DNA of 64,000 nt from Halictus rubicundus. Its lineage: Eukaryota; Arthropoda; Insecta; Hymenoptera; Halictidae. Positions 43,301 to 57,258 of this stretch are shown here, piece after piece. The stretch is taken from contig NW_027488631.1 of assembly GCF_050948215.1 (NCBI RefSeq), forward strand, positions 124,001-188,000. Reading direction: 5' to 3'. Made by a program: the position numbers and the translations under genes. Numbering within the stretch: the stretch's first letter is position 1; every line of letters starts with the position of its first letter. The notes beneath the pieces are model-generated. The model saw only the letters and a program-made list of their open reading frames with translations, made no database searches and was not told the origin of the DNA.

Positions 43301-46300
43301 TAGAGGATCTGATAGGATAGAGGATAGGATAGGGTAGAGGATAGGATAAGATAGAGGATAGGATAGAGGATAGGATAGAGCATTGGATAGGATTGAGGAT
43401 ATTATGGGATAGAGGATAGGATAGGATAGGATAGGATAGAGGATAGGATAGTATAGAGGATAGGATAGGATAGGGGATAGGATAGGATAGAGGATAGGAT
43501 ACGATATTATACAGGATACGATTTTATAGACGATATTATAGGATAGAGCACCGGATTGGACATGGGATACGATATTATAGAGGATACGATATTATAGATG
43601 ATAGGATAGGATAGAGAATATGATAGGATAGAGGATAGGATAGGGTAAAGGATAGGATAGGATTGAGGATAGGATAGGATAGATGATAGGATAGGATAGA
43701 GGATAGGATAGGGGATTGGATAGGATAAGATAGAGGATAGGATAGGATAGAGGATAGGATAGGATAGAGGATAGGATAGGATAGAGGATAGGATAGGATA
43801 GAGGATAGGATAGGATATATGATGTTATAGGATGGAGGATACGATATTATAGAGGATAGGATAGGATAGACGATAGAATAGGGGATTGGATAGGATAAGA
43901 TAGAGGATAGGATAGGATAGAGGATAGGATAGGATAGAGGATAGGATAGGATAGAGGATAGGATAGGATATATGATGTTATAGGATGGAGGATACGATAT
44001 TATAGAGGATAGTATACGATAGAGGATAGGATAGGATAAAGGATAGGATAGGATTGAGGATATGATAGGATACAGGATAGGATAGGATAGAGGATAGGAT
44101 AGGATAGAGGATAGGATAGGATTGGAGATAGGATAGGATAGATGATAGGATAGGATAGAGGATAGGATAGAGGATTATATAGGATAGAGGATAGGATAGA
44201 GGATTGGATAGGATTGATGATAGGATAGGATAGAGGATAGGATAGAGGATTGGATAGGATTGAGGATATTATGGGATAGAGGATAGGATAGGATAGGATA
44301 GGATAGGATAGAGGATAGGATAGGATAGAGGATAGGATAGAGGATAGGATAGAGGATAGGATAGAGGATTGGATAGGATTGAGGATATTATGGGATAGAG
44401 GATAGGATAGGATAGGATAGGATAGAGGATAGGATAGGATAGAGGATGGGATAGGATAGAGGATAGGATAGGGTAGAGGATAGGATAAGATAGAGGATAG
44501 GATAGAGGATAGGATAGAGCATTGGATAGGATTGAGGATATTATGGGATAGAGGATAGGATAGGATAGGATAGGATAGAGGATAGGATACGATATTATAC
44601 AGGATACGATTTTATAGACGATATTATAGGATAGAGCACCGGATTGGACATGGGATACGATATTATAGAGGATACGATATTATAGAGGATAGGATAGGAT
44701 AGAGAATATGATAGGATAGAGAATAGGATAGGATAAAGGATAGGATAGGATTGAGGATACGATAGGATAGATGATAGGATAGGATAGAGTATAGGATAGA
44801 GGATAGGACAGGATTGAGGATAGGATAGAGGATAGGATAGGATACAGGATAGGATAGAGGATATTATAGGAGAGAGGATATTATAGGATAGAGGATAGGA
44901 TAGGATTGAGGATACGATTGGATACAGGATCGGATAGGATATATGATATTATAGGTTGGAGGATACGATATTAAGGAGGATAGGATAGGATAGACGATAG
45001 AATAGGGGATTGGATAGGATAAGATAGAGGATAGGATAGGATAGAGGATAGGATAGGATAGAGGATAGGATAGGATATATGATGTTATAGGATGGAGGAT
45101 ACGATATTATAGAGGATATGATAGGATAAAGGATAGGATAGGATTGAGGATATGATAGGATACAGTATAGGATAGGATAGAGGATAGGATAGGATAGAGG
45201 ATAGGATAGGATTGGAGATAGGATAGGATTGATGATAGGATAGGATAGAGGATAGGATAGAGGATAGGATAGGATAGAGGATAGGATAGAGGATTGGATA
45301 GGATTGAGGATATTATGGGATAGAGGATAGGATAGGATAGGATAGGATAGAGGATAGGATAGGATAGAGGATAGGATAGAGGATAGGATAGAGGATTGGA
45401 TAGGATTGAGGATATTATGGGATAGAGGATAGGATAGGATAGGATAGGATAGAGGATAGGATAGGATAGAGGATCTGATAGGATAGAGGATAGGATAGGG
45501 TAGAGGATAGGATAAGATAGAGGATAGGATAGAGGATAGGATAGAGCATTGGATAGGATTGAGGATATTATGGGATAGAGGATAGGATAGGATAGGATAG
45601 GATAGAGGATAGGATAGTATAGAGGATAGGATAGGATAGGGGATAGGATAGGATAGAGGATAGGATACGATATTATACAGGATACGATTTTATAGACGAT
45701 ATTATAGGATAGAGCACCGGATTGGACATGGGATACGATATTATAGAGGATACGATATTATAGATGATAGGATAGGATAGAGAATATGATAGGATAGAGG
45801 ATAGGATAGGGTAAAGGATAGGATAGGATTGAGGATAGGATAGGATAGATGATAGGATAGGATAGAGGATAGGATAGGGGATTGGATAGGATAAGATAGA
45901 GGATAGGATAGGATAGAGGATAGGATAGGATAGAGGATAGGATAGGATAGAGGATAGGATAGGATAGAGGATAGGATAGGATATATGATGTTATAGGATG
46001 GAGGATACGATATTATAGAGGATAGGATAGGATAGACGATAGAATAGGGGATTGGATAGGATAAGATAGAGGATAGGATAGGATAGAGGATAGGATAGGA
46101 TAGAGGATAGGATAGGATAGAGGATAGGATAGGATATATGATGTTATAGGATGGAGGATACGATATTATAGAGGATAGTATACGATAGAGGATAGGATAG
46201 GATAAAGGATAGGATAGGATTGAGGATATGATAGGATACAGGATAGGATAGGATAGAGGATAGGATAGGATAGAGGATAGGATAGGATTGGAGATAGGAT

Positions 46301-46908
46301 AGGATAGATGATAGGATAGGATAGAGGATAGGATAGAGGATTATATAGGATAGAGGATAGGATAGAGGATTGGATAGGATTGATGATAGGATAGGATAGA
46401 GGATAGGATAGAGGATTGGATAGGATTGAGGATATTATGGGATAGAGGATAGGATAGGATAGGATAGGATAGGATAGAGGATAGGATAGGATAGAGGATA
46501 GGATAGAGGATAGGATAGAGGATAGGATAGAGGATTGGATAGGATTGAGGATATTATGGGATAGAGGATAGGATAGGATAGGATAGGATAGAGGATAGGA
46601 TAGGATAGAGGATGGGATAGGATAGAGGATAGGATAGGGTAGAGGATAGGATAAGATAGAGGATAGGATAGAGGATAGGATAGAGCATTGGATAGGATTG
46701 AGGATATTATGGGATAGAGGATAGGATAGGATAGGATAGGATAGAGGATAGGATAGTATAGAGGATAGGATAGGATAGGGGATAGGATAGGATAGAGGAT
46801 AGGATACGATATTATACAGGATACGATTTTATAGACGATATTATAGGATAGAGCACCGGATTGGACATGGGATACGATATTATAGAGGATACGATATTAT
46901 AGATGATA
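40367..46908. repeat. Dimeric higher-order array (A/B half-units of about 1.0-1.1 kb)
   Basis: Around the GCACCGG element the flanks fall into two alternating types. Type A (cores near 40,416, 42,468 and 44,634) is followed by GAATAGG, GATACGATAGGATAG and GAGTATAGG. Type B (41,499, 43,546, 45,712 and 46,851) has GATGATAGG and GGGTAAAGG. A-to-A spacings are 2,052 and 2,166. B-to-B spacings are 2,047 and 2,166, then 1,139. The array reads A-B-A-B-A-B-B. A-type copies two and three share CGATATTAAGGAGG where copy one has CGATATTATGGAGG. Confidence 0.87.
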
Positions 46909-48340
46909 GGATAGGATAGAGAATATGATAGGATAGAGGATAGGATAGGGTAAAGGATAGGATAGGATTGAGGATAGGATAGGATAGATGATAGGATAGG
47001 ATAGAGGATAGGATAGGGGATTGGATAGGATAAGATAGAGGATAGGATAGGATAGAGGATAGGATAGGATATATGATGTTATAGGATGGAGGATACGATA
47101 TTATAGAGGATAGGATAGGATAGACGATAGAATAGGGGATTGGATAGGATAAGATAGAGGATAGGATAGGATAGAGGATAGGATAGGATAGAGGATAGGA
47201 TAGGATAGAGGATAGGATAGGATATATGATGTTATAGGATGGAGGATACGATATTATAGAGGATAGTATACGATAGAGGATAGGATAGGATAAAGGATAG
47301 GATAGGATTGAGGATATGATAGGATACAGGATAGGATAGGATAGAGGATAGGATAGGATAGAGGATAGGATAGGATTGGAGATAGGATAGGATAGATGAT
47401 AGGATAGGATAGAGGATAGGATAGAGGATTATATAGGATAGAGGATAGGATAGAGGATTGGATAGGATTGAGGATAGGATAGGATAGGATAGGATAGAGG
47501 ATAGGATAGGATAGAGGATGGGATAGGATAGAGGATAGGATAGGATAAAGGATAGGATAGGATAGAGAATAGGATAGGATAGAGGATAGGATAGGATAGA
47601 GGATAGGATAGGATAGAGGATAGTATAGGATAGAGGATAGGATGGGGTAGATGATAGGATAAGATAGAGGATAGGATAAGATAGAGGATAGGATAGGGTA
47701 GAGGATAGGATAAGATAGAGGATAGGATAGGATAGAGGATAGGATAGGATAAAGGATAGGATAGGATAGAAGATAGGATAGAATATATGATACTATAGGA
47801 TGGAGGATACGATATTATAGAGGATAGTATACGATAGAGGATAGGATAGGATAAAGGATAGGATAGGATTGAGGATATGATAGGATACAGGATAGGATAG
47901 GATAGAGGATAGGATAGGATAGAGGATAGGATAGGATTGGAGATAGGATAGGATAGATGATAGGATAGGATAGAGGATGGGATAGAGGATTATATAGGAT
48001 AGAGGATAGGATAGAGGATTGGATAGGATTGAGGATAGGATAGGATAGGATAGGATAGAGGATAGGATAGGATAGAGGATGGGATAGGATAGAGGATAGG
48101 ATAGGATAAAGGATAGGATAGGATAGAGAATAGGATAGGATAGAGGATAGGATAGGATAGAGGATAGGATAGGATAGAGGATAGTATAGGATAGAGGATA
48201 GGATGGGGTAGATGATAGGATAAGATAGAGGATAGGATAAGATAGAGGATAGGATAGGGTAGAGGATAGGATAAGATAGAGGATAGGATAGGATAGAGGA
48301 TAGGATAGGATAAAGGATAGGATAGGATAGAAGATAGGAT
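46908..48340. repeat. Tandem duplication, 561-bp period
   Basis: GAGGATTATATAGG at 47,424 recurs at 47,985 (561 apart). Downstream both copies have GATGGGATAGG, GATGGGGTAGATGATAGG, GAAGATAGGATAGAATATATG and GATACTATAGGATGG. The left part (46,908-47,420) continues type B flank sequence with GATGTTATAGGATGG. Confidence 0.82.
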
Positions 48341-51300
48341 AGAATATATGATACTATAGGATGGAGGATACGATATTATAGAGGATAGTATAGGATAGAG
48401 GATAGGATAGGGTAGGGGATAGGATAAGATAGAGGATAGGATAGAATAGAGTACAGGATAGTATAGAGGACAAGATAATATAGAGAATAGGATAGGATAG
48501 AGGATACGATAAGATAGAGGATAGGATAGAATTGAGTACAGGATAGTATAGAGGACAAGATAATATAGAGAATAGGATAGGATAGAGGATAGGACAGGAT
48601 AGAGGATAGGATAGGATAGATGATAGGATAGAGGATTGGATAGGATAGAGGATACGATACGATAGAGGATAGGATAGGATAGAGGGTAGGATAAAGAATT
48701 GGATGGGATAGAGGATACGATACGATAGAGGATAGGATAGGATAGAGGATGGGATAGGACAGAGGATAGGATAGGATAGAGGATTGAATAGGATAGAGGA
48801 TAGGATAGGATTGAGGATAGGATAGTATAGAGGATAGGATAGGATAGAGGATAGGATAGGGTAGAGGATAGGATAAGATAGAGGATAGGATAGGGTAGAG
48901 GATAGGATAAGATAGAGGATAGGATAGAGGATTGGATAGGATAGAGGATATGATAGAGCATTGGATAGGATTGAGGATATTATGGGATAGAGGATAGGAT
49001 AGGATAGGATAGGATAGAGGATAGGATAGTATAGAGGATAGGATAGGATAGAGGATAGGATACGATATTATACAGGATACGATTTTATAGACGATATTAT
49101 AGGATAGAGCACCGGATTGGACATGGGATACGATATTATAGAGGATACGATATTATAGAGGATAGGATAGGATAGAGAATATGATAGGATAGAGGATAGG
49201 ATATGATAAAGGATAGGATAGGATTGAGGATAGGATAGGATAGATGATGTTATAGGATGGAGGATACGATATTATAGAGGATAGTATACGATAGAGGATA
49301 GGATAGGATAAAGGATAGGATAGGATTGAGGATATGATAGGATACAGGATAGGATAGGATAGAGGATAGGATAGGATAGAGGATAGGATAGGATAGAGGA
49401 TATGATAGAGCATTGGATAGGATTGAGGATAGGATAGGATAGAGGACAGGATAGGATAGAGGATAGGATAGGGTAGAGGATAGGATAAGATAGAGGATAG
49501 GATAGGGTAGAGGAAAGGATAAGATAGAGGATAGGATAGGATAGAGGATAGGATAGGATAGAGGATAGGATAGGATAGATGATAGGTTAGAGGATTGGAT
49601 AGGACAGAGGATACGATACGTTAGAGGATAGGATAGAATAGAGTACAGGATAGTATAGAGGATAATATAATATAGAGAATAGGATAGGATAGAGGATAGG
49701 ACAGGATAGAGGATAGGATAGGATAGAGGATAGGATAGGATAGAGGATAGGATAGGATAGAGGATAGGATAGGGTAGAGGATAGGATAGAGGATTGGATA
49801 ATATAGAGGATAGGATAGAGGATTGGATAGGATTGAGGATATTATGGGATAGAGGATAGGATAGGATAGGATAGGATAGAGGGTAGGATAGGATAGAGGA
49901 TAGGATAGAATAGTGGATAGGATAGGATAAAGGATAGGATAGGATAGAGGATAGGATAGGATATATAATATTATAGGATGGAGGATACGATATTATAGAG
50001 GATAGTACAGAATAGAGGATAGGATAGGGTAGAGGATAGGATATGATAGAGGATAGGATAGGGTAGAGGATAGGATAAGATAGAGGATAGGGTAGAATAG
50101 AGTAGAGGATAGTATAGAGGATAAGATAATATAGAGAATAGGATAGGATAGTAGATAGGAGAGGATAGAGGATAGGATAGGATAGAAGATAGGATAGGAT
50201 GGAGGATAGGATAGGATAGAGAATAGAATACCGTAGAGTATAGGATAGGATTGAGGATAGGATAGGATAGATGATAGGATAGAGGATTGGATAGGATAGC
50301 GGATACCATACGATAGAGGATAGGCTAGGATAGAGGGTAGGATAGGATTGAGGATAGGATAGGATAGAGGATAGGATAGGATTGAGGATAGGATAGGATT
50401 GAGGATAGGATAGGATAGAGAATAGAATACGATAGAGGATAGGATAGGATTGAGGATAGGATAGGATAGATGATAGGATAGAGGATTGGATAGGATAGAG
50501 GATTGGAGAGGATAGAGGATACCGTACGATAGAGGATGGGCTAGGATAGAGGGTAGGATAGAGAATTGGATAGGATAGAGGATACGATACGATAGAGGAT
50601 AGTATAGGATATATGATATTATAGGATGGAGCATACGATATTATAGAGGATAGGATAGGATAGACGATAGGATAGGGGATTGGATAGGATAGAGGATATG
50701 ATAGGATAGAGGATAGTATAGGATAGAGGATAGGATAGGATAGAGGATAGGATAGGATAGAGGATATGATAGGCTAGGATAGAGGATATGATAGGCTAGG
50801 ATAGAGGATAGGATAGGATAGAGGATAGGATAGAGGATATGATAGGATAGAGGATAGGATAGGATAGAGGGTAGGATAGAGGATTGGATAGGATTGAGTA
50901 TAGGATAGAGGATATGATAGGATAGAGGATAGGATAGGATAGAGGATAGGATAGGACAGAGGATAGGATAGGATAGAGGATAGGATAGGATAGAGGATAG
51001 GATAGGATAGAGGATAGGCTAGGATAGAGGGTAGGATAGAGAATTGGATAGGATTGAGGATACGATACGATAGAGGATAGGATAGGATATATGTTATTAT
51101 AGGATGGAGGATACGATATTATAGAGGATAGGATAGGATAGACGATAGGATAGGGGATTGGATAGGATAGAGGATATGATAGGATAGAGGATAGAATAGG
51201 ATAGAGGATAGGATAGGATAGAGGATATGATAGGATAAAGCATAGGATAAGATAGAGGATAGGATGGGATAGAGGATAGGATAGGATAGGATAGAGGATA

Positions 51301-52960
51301 GGATAGGATAGGATAGAGGATAGGATAGGGTAGAGGATAACATAGTATAGAGGATAGGATAGGATAGAGGATAGGATAGGATTGAGTATAGGATAGAGGA
51401 TATTATAGGAGAGATGATATTATAGGATAGAGGATAGGATAGAATTGAGGATAGTATTGGATACAGGATCGGGTAGGATACATGATATTATAGGTTGGAG
51501 GATACGATATTATAGAGGATAGGATTGTATAGAGGATAGGATAGGATTGAGGATATGATAGGATAAAGAATAGGATAGGATAGAGGATAGGATGGGATAG
51601 AGGATAGGATAGGATAGGATAGGATAGACCATAGGATATGATAGAGGATTTGACAGGATTGACGATAGGATAGGATAGAGAATAGGATAGAGGATATTAT
51701 AGGAGAGGGGATATTATAGGATAGAGGGTAGGATAGGATTGAGGATAGTATTGGATACAGGATCGGGTAGGATATATGATATTATAGGTTGGAGGATACG
51801 ATATTATAGAGGATAGAATAGGATAGAGGATAGGATAGGATTGAGGATATGATAGGATAGAGAATAGGATAGGATAGAGGATAGGATAGGATAGGATAGG
51901 ATAGAGGGTAGGATAGGATTGAGGATAGGATAGGATAGAGGATAGGATAGGATTGAGGATAGGATAGGATTGAGGATAGGATAGGATAGAGGATAGGATA
52001 GGATAGGGGATAGGATAGGATAGATGATAGGATAGAGGATTGGATAGGATAGAGGATACGATACGATAGAGGATAGGATAGGATATATGTTATTATAGGA
52101 TGGAGGATACGATATTATAGAGGATAGGATAGGATAGACGATAGGATAGGGGATTGGATAGGATAGAGGATATGATAGGATAGAGGATAGGATAGGATAG
52201 AGGATAGGATAGGACAGAGGATAGGATAGGATAGAGGATAGGATAGGATAGGATAGGATAGAGGATAGGATAGGATAGATGATAGGATAGAGGATTGGAT
52301 AGGATAGAGGATACGATACGATAGAGGATAGGATAAGATAGAGGGTAGGATAGGATAGAGGATAGGATAGGATATAGGATAGGATAGGATAGAGGATATA
52401 ATAGGCTAGGATAGAGGATAGGATAGGATAGAGGATGGGATAGGATAGAGGATAGGATAGAGGATATTATAGGATAGAGGATAGGACAGAGGGTTGGATT
52501 GGTAGAGGATAGGATAGAGGGTTGGATAGAATAGAGGGTAGGATTGAGGATATTATGGGATAGAGGATAGGATAGGATAGGATAGGATACAGGATAGGAC
52601 AGGATAGATGATAGGATAGAGGATTGGATAGGATAGAGGATACGATACGATAGAGGATAGGATAGGATAGAGGGTAGGATAGAGGATTGGATAGGATTGA
52701 GTATAGGATAGAGGATATGATAGGATAGAGGATAGGATAGGGTAGGGGATAGGATAGGACAGAGGATAGGATAGGATAGAGGATAGGATAGGATAGAGGA
52801 TATGATAGGCTAGGATAGAGGATAGGATAGGATAGAGGATAGGATAGGATAGAGGATAGGATATGATAGAGGATAGGATAGGATAGAGGATAGGATAGGG
52901 GATTGGATAGGATAGAGGATATGATAGGATAGAGGATAGAATAGGATAGAGGATAGGATA
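48340..52960. repeat. Mixed satellite mosaic
   Basis: Contains GAGTACAGG elements, the last GCACCGG element (49,058-49,164), GATATAATATTATAGG (about 49,965) and GATGTTATAGG variants. There are two GATATATGTTATTATAGG segments (near 51,085 and 52,083) and a pair of GATCGGGTAGG segments (51,468 and 51,761, about 293 apart). Many units are canonical 17-mers with GGCTAGG and GACAGAGG changes. No single long period covers the stretch, and nothing gene-like was seen. Confidence 0.72.
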
Positions 52961-55130
52961 GAATAGAGTACAGGATAGTATAGAGGATAAGATAACATAG
53001 AGAATAGGATAGGATAGAGGATAGGAGAGGATAGAAGATAGGATAGGATAGAGGATAGAATAGGATAGAGGATAGGATAGGATAGAGAATAGAATACGAT
53101 AGAGTATAGGATAGGATTGAGGATAGGATAGGATAGATGATACGATAGAGGGTTGGACAGGATAGAGGATACCATACGATAGAGGATAGGCTAGGATAGA
53201 GGGTAGGATAGAGAATTGGATAGGATAGAGGATACGATACGATAGAGGATACGATAGGATATATGATATTATAGGATGGAGGATACGATATTATAGAGGA
53301 TAGGATAGGATAGACGATAGGATAGGGGATTGGATAGGATAGACGATATGATAGGATAGAGGATAGTATAGGATAGAGGATAGGATAGGACAGAGGATAG
53401 GATAGGATAGAGGATAGGATAGGATAGAGGATAGGATAGGATAGAGGATAGGATAGAATAGAGGATAGAATAGGATAGAGGGTATGATAGGCTAGGATAG
53501 AGGATAGGATAGGATAGAGGATAGGACACAGGGTTGGATTGATAGAGGATAGGATAGAGGGTTGGATAGGATACAGGGTAGGATTGAGGATATTATGGGG
53601 TAGAGGATAGGATAGGATAGGATAGGATAGAGGATAGGATAGGATAGATGATAGGATAGAGGATTGGATAGGATACAGGATACGATACGATAGAGGATAG
53701 GATAGGATAGAGGGTAGGATAGAGAATTGGATGGGATAGAGGATACGATACGATAGAGGATAGGATAGGGTAGAGGATAGGACAAGATAGAGGATAGGAT
53801 AGGGTAGAGGATAGGCTAAGATAGAGGATAGGATAGAATAGAGTACAGGATAGTATAGAGGATAAGATAATATAGAGAATAGGATAGGATAGAGGATAGG
53901 ACAGGATAGAGGATAGGATAGGATAGAGGATAGGATAGGATAGAGGATAGGATAGGATAGACGATAGGATAGGATAGAGGATAGGATAGGATAGAGGATA
54001 GGATAGGATATATGATACTATAGGATGGAGGATACGATATTATAGAGGAGAGTATAGGATAGAGGATAGGATAGAGTAGAGGATAGGGTAAGATAGAGGA
54101 CAGGATAGGGTAGAGGATAGGATAAGATAGAGGATAGGATAGAATAGAGTACAGGATATTATAGAGCATAAGATAATATAGAGAATAGGATAGGATAGAG
54201 GATAGGACAGGATAGAGGATAGGATAGGATAGAGGATAGGATAGGATAGAGGGTAGGATTGGATATATAATAGAATACGATAGAGTATAGGATAGGATTG
54301 AGGATAGGATAGAGGATATGATAGGATAGAGGATAGGATTGGATTGAGTATAGGATGGGATAGAGGATAGGATAGGATAGAGGATATGATAGAAGATATT
54401 ACAGGAGAGAGGATATTATAGGTTAGAAGATGGGATAGGATTGAGGATAGGATTGGATACAGGACAGGATAGGATAGAGGATAGGATAGGTCAGAGGATA
54501 GGATAGGATAGAGGATAGGATAGATGATAGAATAGGATAGAGGATAGGATAGAGGATTGGATAGGATAGAGGATACGATAGAGGATTGTATAGGATTGTG
54601 GATATTATGGGATAGAGGATAGGATAGGATAGGATAGGATATATCATAGTATAGGATAGAGGATAGGATAGGATAGAGAATAGGATAGGATAGAGAATGT
54701 AATAGGATAGAGGATAGGATAGGATAGAGGATAGGATAGGATAGAGGATAGGATAGGATAGAAGTTAGGATAGAATAGAGGACAGGATACGATAGAGGAT
54801 AGGATAGGATTGGATAGAGGATAGTATAGGATAGATGCTACGATAAAGGATATTCTAGTATAGAGGATAGGATAGGACAGAGGATAGGATAGGATAGAGG
54901 ATAGGTAAGGATAGAGGATAGGATAGAGGATAGGATAGAGGATAGGATAGAGGATAGGATAGAGGATAGGATAGGATTCAGGATAGGATTGGACACAGGA
55001 AAGGATAGGATAGAGGATACGATAGAGGATTGGATAGGATATGTGATATTATAGGATGGAGGGTACGATATTATAGAGGAGAGGATAGGGTAGAGGATAG
55101 GATAGGATAGAGGGTAAGATAGGATAGTGG
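52961..55130. repeat. Segmental duplication, left copy D1 (offset 4,298-4,315)
   Basis: It begins at GAATAGAGTACAGG (52,961, matching 57,259, offset 4,298). The order includes GATAACATAGAG, GAATACGATAGAGTATAGG, GACACAGGGTTGG, GATTGATAGAGG, GATATTCTAGTATAG (about 54,848, matching 59,163) and GATTCAGG. After about 53,960 the offset is 4,315 because D1 has three canonical 17-mers where D2 has four. Similarity fades near 55,130. Confidence 0.87.
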
Positions 55131-57240
55131 ATAGGATTGGATTGAGTATAGGATGGGATAGAGGATAGGATAGGATAGAGGATATGATAGAAGATATTAC
55201 AGGAGAGAGGATATTATAGGTTAGAAGATAGGATAGGATTGAGGATAGGATTGGATACAGGACAGGATAGGATAGAGGATAGGATAGAGGGTACGATACG
55301 ATAGAAGATAGGATAGGATAGAGGATAGGATAGGACAGAGGATAGGATAGGTCAGAGGATAGGATAGGATAGAGGATAGGATAGATGATAGAATAGGATA
55401 GATAATAGGATAGAGGATTGGATAGGATAGAGGATACGATAGAGGATTGTATAGGATTGTGGATATTATGGGATAGAGGATAGGATAGGATAGGATAGGA
55501 TATATCATAGGATAGGATAGAGGATAGGATAGGATAGAGGATACGATAGGATAGGGGATAAGATAGTATAGAGGATAGGATAGGATAGAGGATAGGATAG
55601 GATAGGTGATAAGATAGGATAGAGGATAGGTTAGGATAGAGGATAGGATAGGATAGAAGTTAGGATAGAATAGAGGACAGGATAGGATAGAGGATAGGAT
55701 AGGATTGGATAGAGGATAGTATACGATAGATGCTACGATAATGGATATTCTAGGATAGAGGATAGGATAGGACAGAGGATAGGATAGGATAGAGAATAGG
55801 TAAGGATAGAGGATAGGATAGAGGATAGGATAGAGGATAGGATAGAGGATTGGATAGGATAGAGGATACGATAGAGGATTGTATAGGATTGAGGATATTA
55901 TGGGATAGAGGATAGGATACGATAGGATAGGATAGAGGATAGGATAGGAGAGAGGATAGGATAGGATGGAGGATAGGATAGGATGAAGGATAGGATAGGA
56001 TAGAGGATAGGATAGAGGATATTATAGGATTGAGGATATAATTGGATACAGGATAGGATAGGATAGAGGATAGGATAGAGGATTGGATAGGATAGAGGAT
56101 ACGATACGATAGAGGATAGGATAGGATAGAGGATAGGATAGAGGATTGGATTGGATTGAGGACATTATGGGATAGAGGATAGGATAGGATAGAGGATAAG
56201 GTAGGATAGAGGATAGGATAGGACAGAGGATACGATAGGATAGAGGATAGTATAGGATAGAGGATAGGACAGAGGATAGGATAGGATAGAGGATAGGATA
56301 CGATAGAGGATAGGACAGAGGATAGGATAGGATAGAGGATAGGATAGGATAGAGGATAGGATAGGATAGAGGATAGGATAGAGGATAGGATAGGATAGAG
56401 GATAGGATAGGATAGAGGATAGGATAGAGGATAGGATAGAGGATATTATAGGTGAGAGGATATTATAGGATAGAGGATAGGATAGGATTCAGGATAGGAT
56501 TGGACACAGGAAAGGATAGGATAGAGGATACGATAGAGGATTGGATAGGATATGTGATATTATAGGATGGAGGGTACGATATTATAGAGGAGAGGATAGG
56601 GTAGAGGATAGGATCGGATAGAGGATAAGATAGGATAGAGGATAGGATTGGATTGAGTATAGGATGGGATAGAGGATAGGATAGGATAGAGGATACGATA
56701 GAGGATTGGATAGGATATGTGATATTATAGGATGGAGGGTACGATATTATAGAGGAGAGGATAGGGTAGAGGATAGGATAAGATAGAGGATAGGATAGGA
56801 TAGAGGATATGATAGAAGATATTACAGGAGAGAGGATATTATAGGTTAGAAGATAGGATAGGATTGAGGATAGGATTGGATACAGGACAGGATAGGATAG
56901 AGGATAGGATAGAGGATTGGATAGGATAGAGGATACGATACGATAGAGGATAGGATAGTATAGAGGGTAGGATAGAGGATTTTATAGGATAGAGGATACG
57001 ATACGATAGATGATAGGATAGGATAGAGGATAGGATAGGATTGAGGATATGATAGGATAAAGAATAGGATAGGATAGAGGATAGGATGGGATAGAGGATA
57101 GGATAGGATTGGAGATAGGATAGGATAGATGATACGATAGGATAGAGTATCGGATAGGATAGAGGATAGGATAGAGGATTGGATAGGATTGTGGATATCA
57201 TGGGATAGTGGATAGGATAGGATAGGATAGAGGATAGGAT
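54420..57240. repeat. Local duplications between D1 and D2
   Basis: GGTTAGAAGAT and the following GATTGGATACAGGACAGG occur near 54,421 and 55,219 (798 apart), and again near 56,845 with D1-like flanks. GATATTCTAGGATAG near 55,747 is the counterpart of the one at 54,848. GATATGTGATATTATAGG with GGGTACGATATTATAGAGG occurs near 55,038, 56,548 and 56,727. The region is a patchwork of pieces of the D1 sequence. Confidence 0.75.
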
Positions 57241-57258
57241 AGGATAGAGGATAGGATA

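Larger units (their letters stand above)
35584..49164. repeat. GCACCGG element, about 107 bp, ten copies
   Basis: The core is GCACCGGATTGGACATGGG. It is preceded by GATACGATTTTATAGACG and flanked by GATACGATATTATAG segments. Approximate copies: 35,584-35,690; 38,289-38,395; 40,367-40,473; 41,450-41,556; 42,419-42,525; 43,497-43,603; 44,585-44,691; 45,663-45,769; 46,802-46,908; 49,058-49,164. Core spacings are 2,705, 2,078, 1,083, 969, 1,078, 1,088, 1,078, 1,139 and 2,256. It is the least GGATA-like and most C-containing part of the window, and the only place I saw CCGG. The copies look nearly identical. No function can be assigned. It does not fit the CENP-B box pattern. Confidence 0.9.

Noticed and set aside
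35584..49164. CENP-B box in the GCACCGG element
   Set aside because: The element lacks the required TTCG...CGGG arrangement on either strand, so no known centromere box can be claimed.
35584..49164. Transposon or LTR fragment as the origin of the GCACCGG element
   Set aside because: Only about 107 bases, with no terminal inverted repeats, target-site duplication or coding trace. Its flanks are ordinary satellite units. Origin left open.
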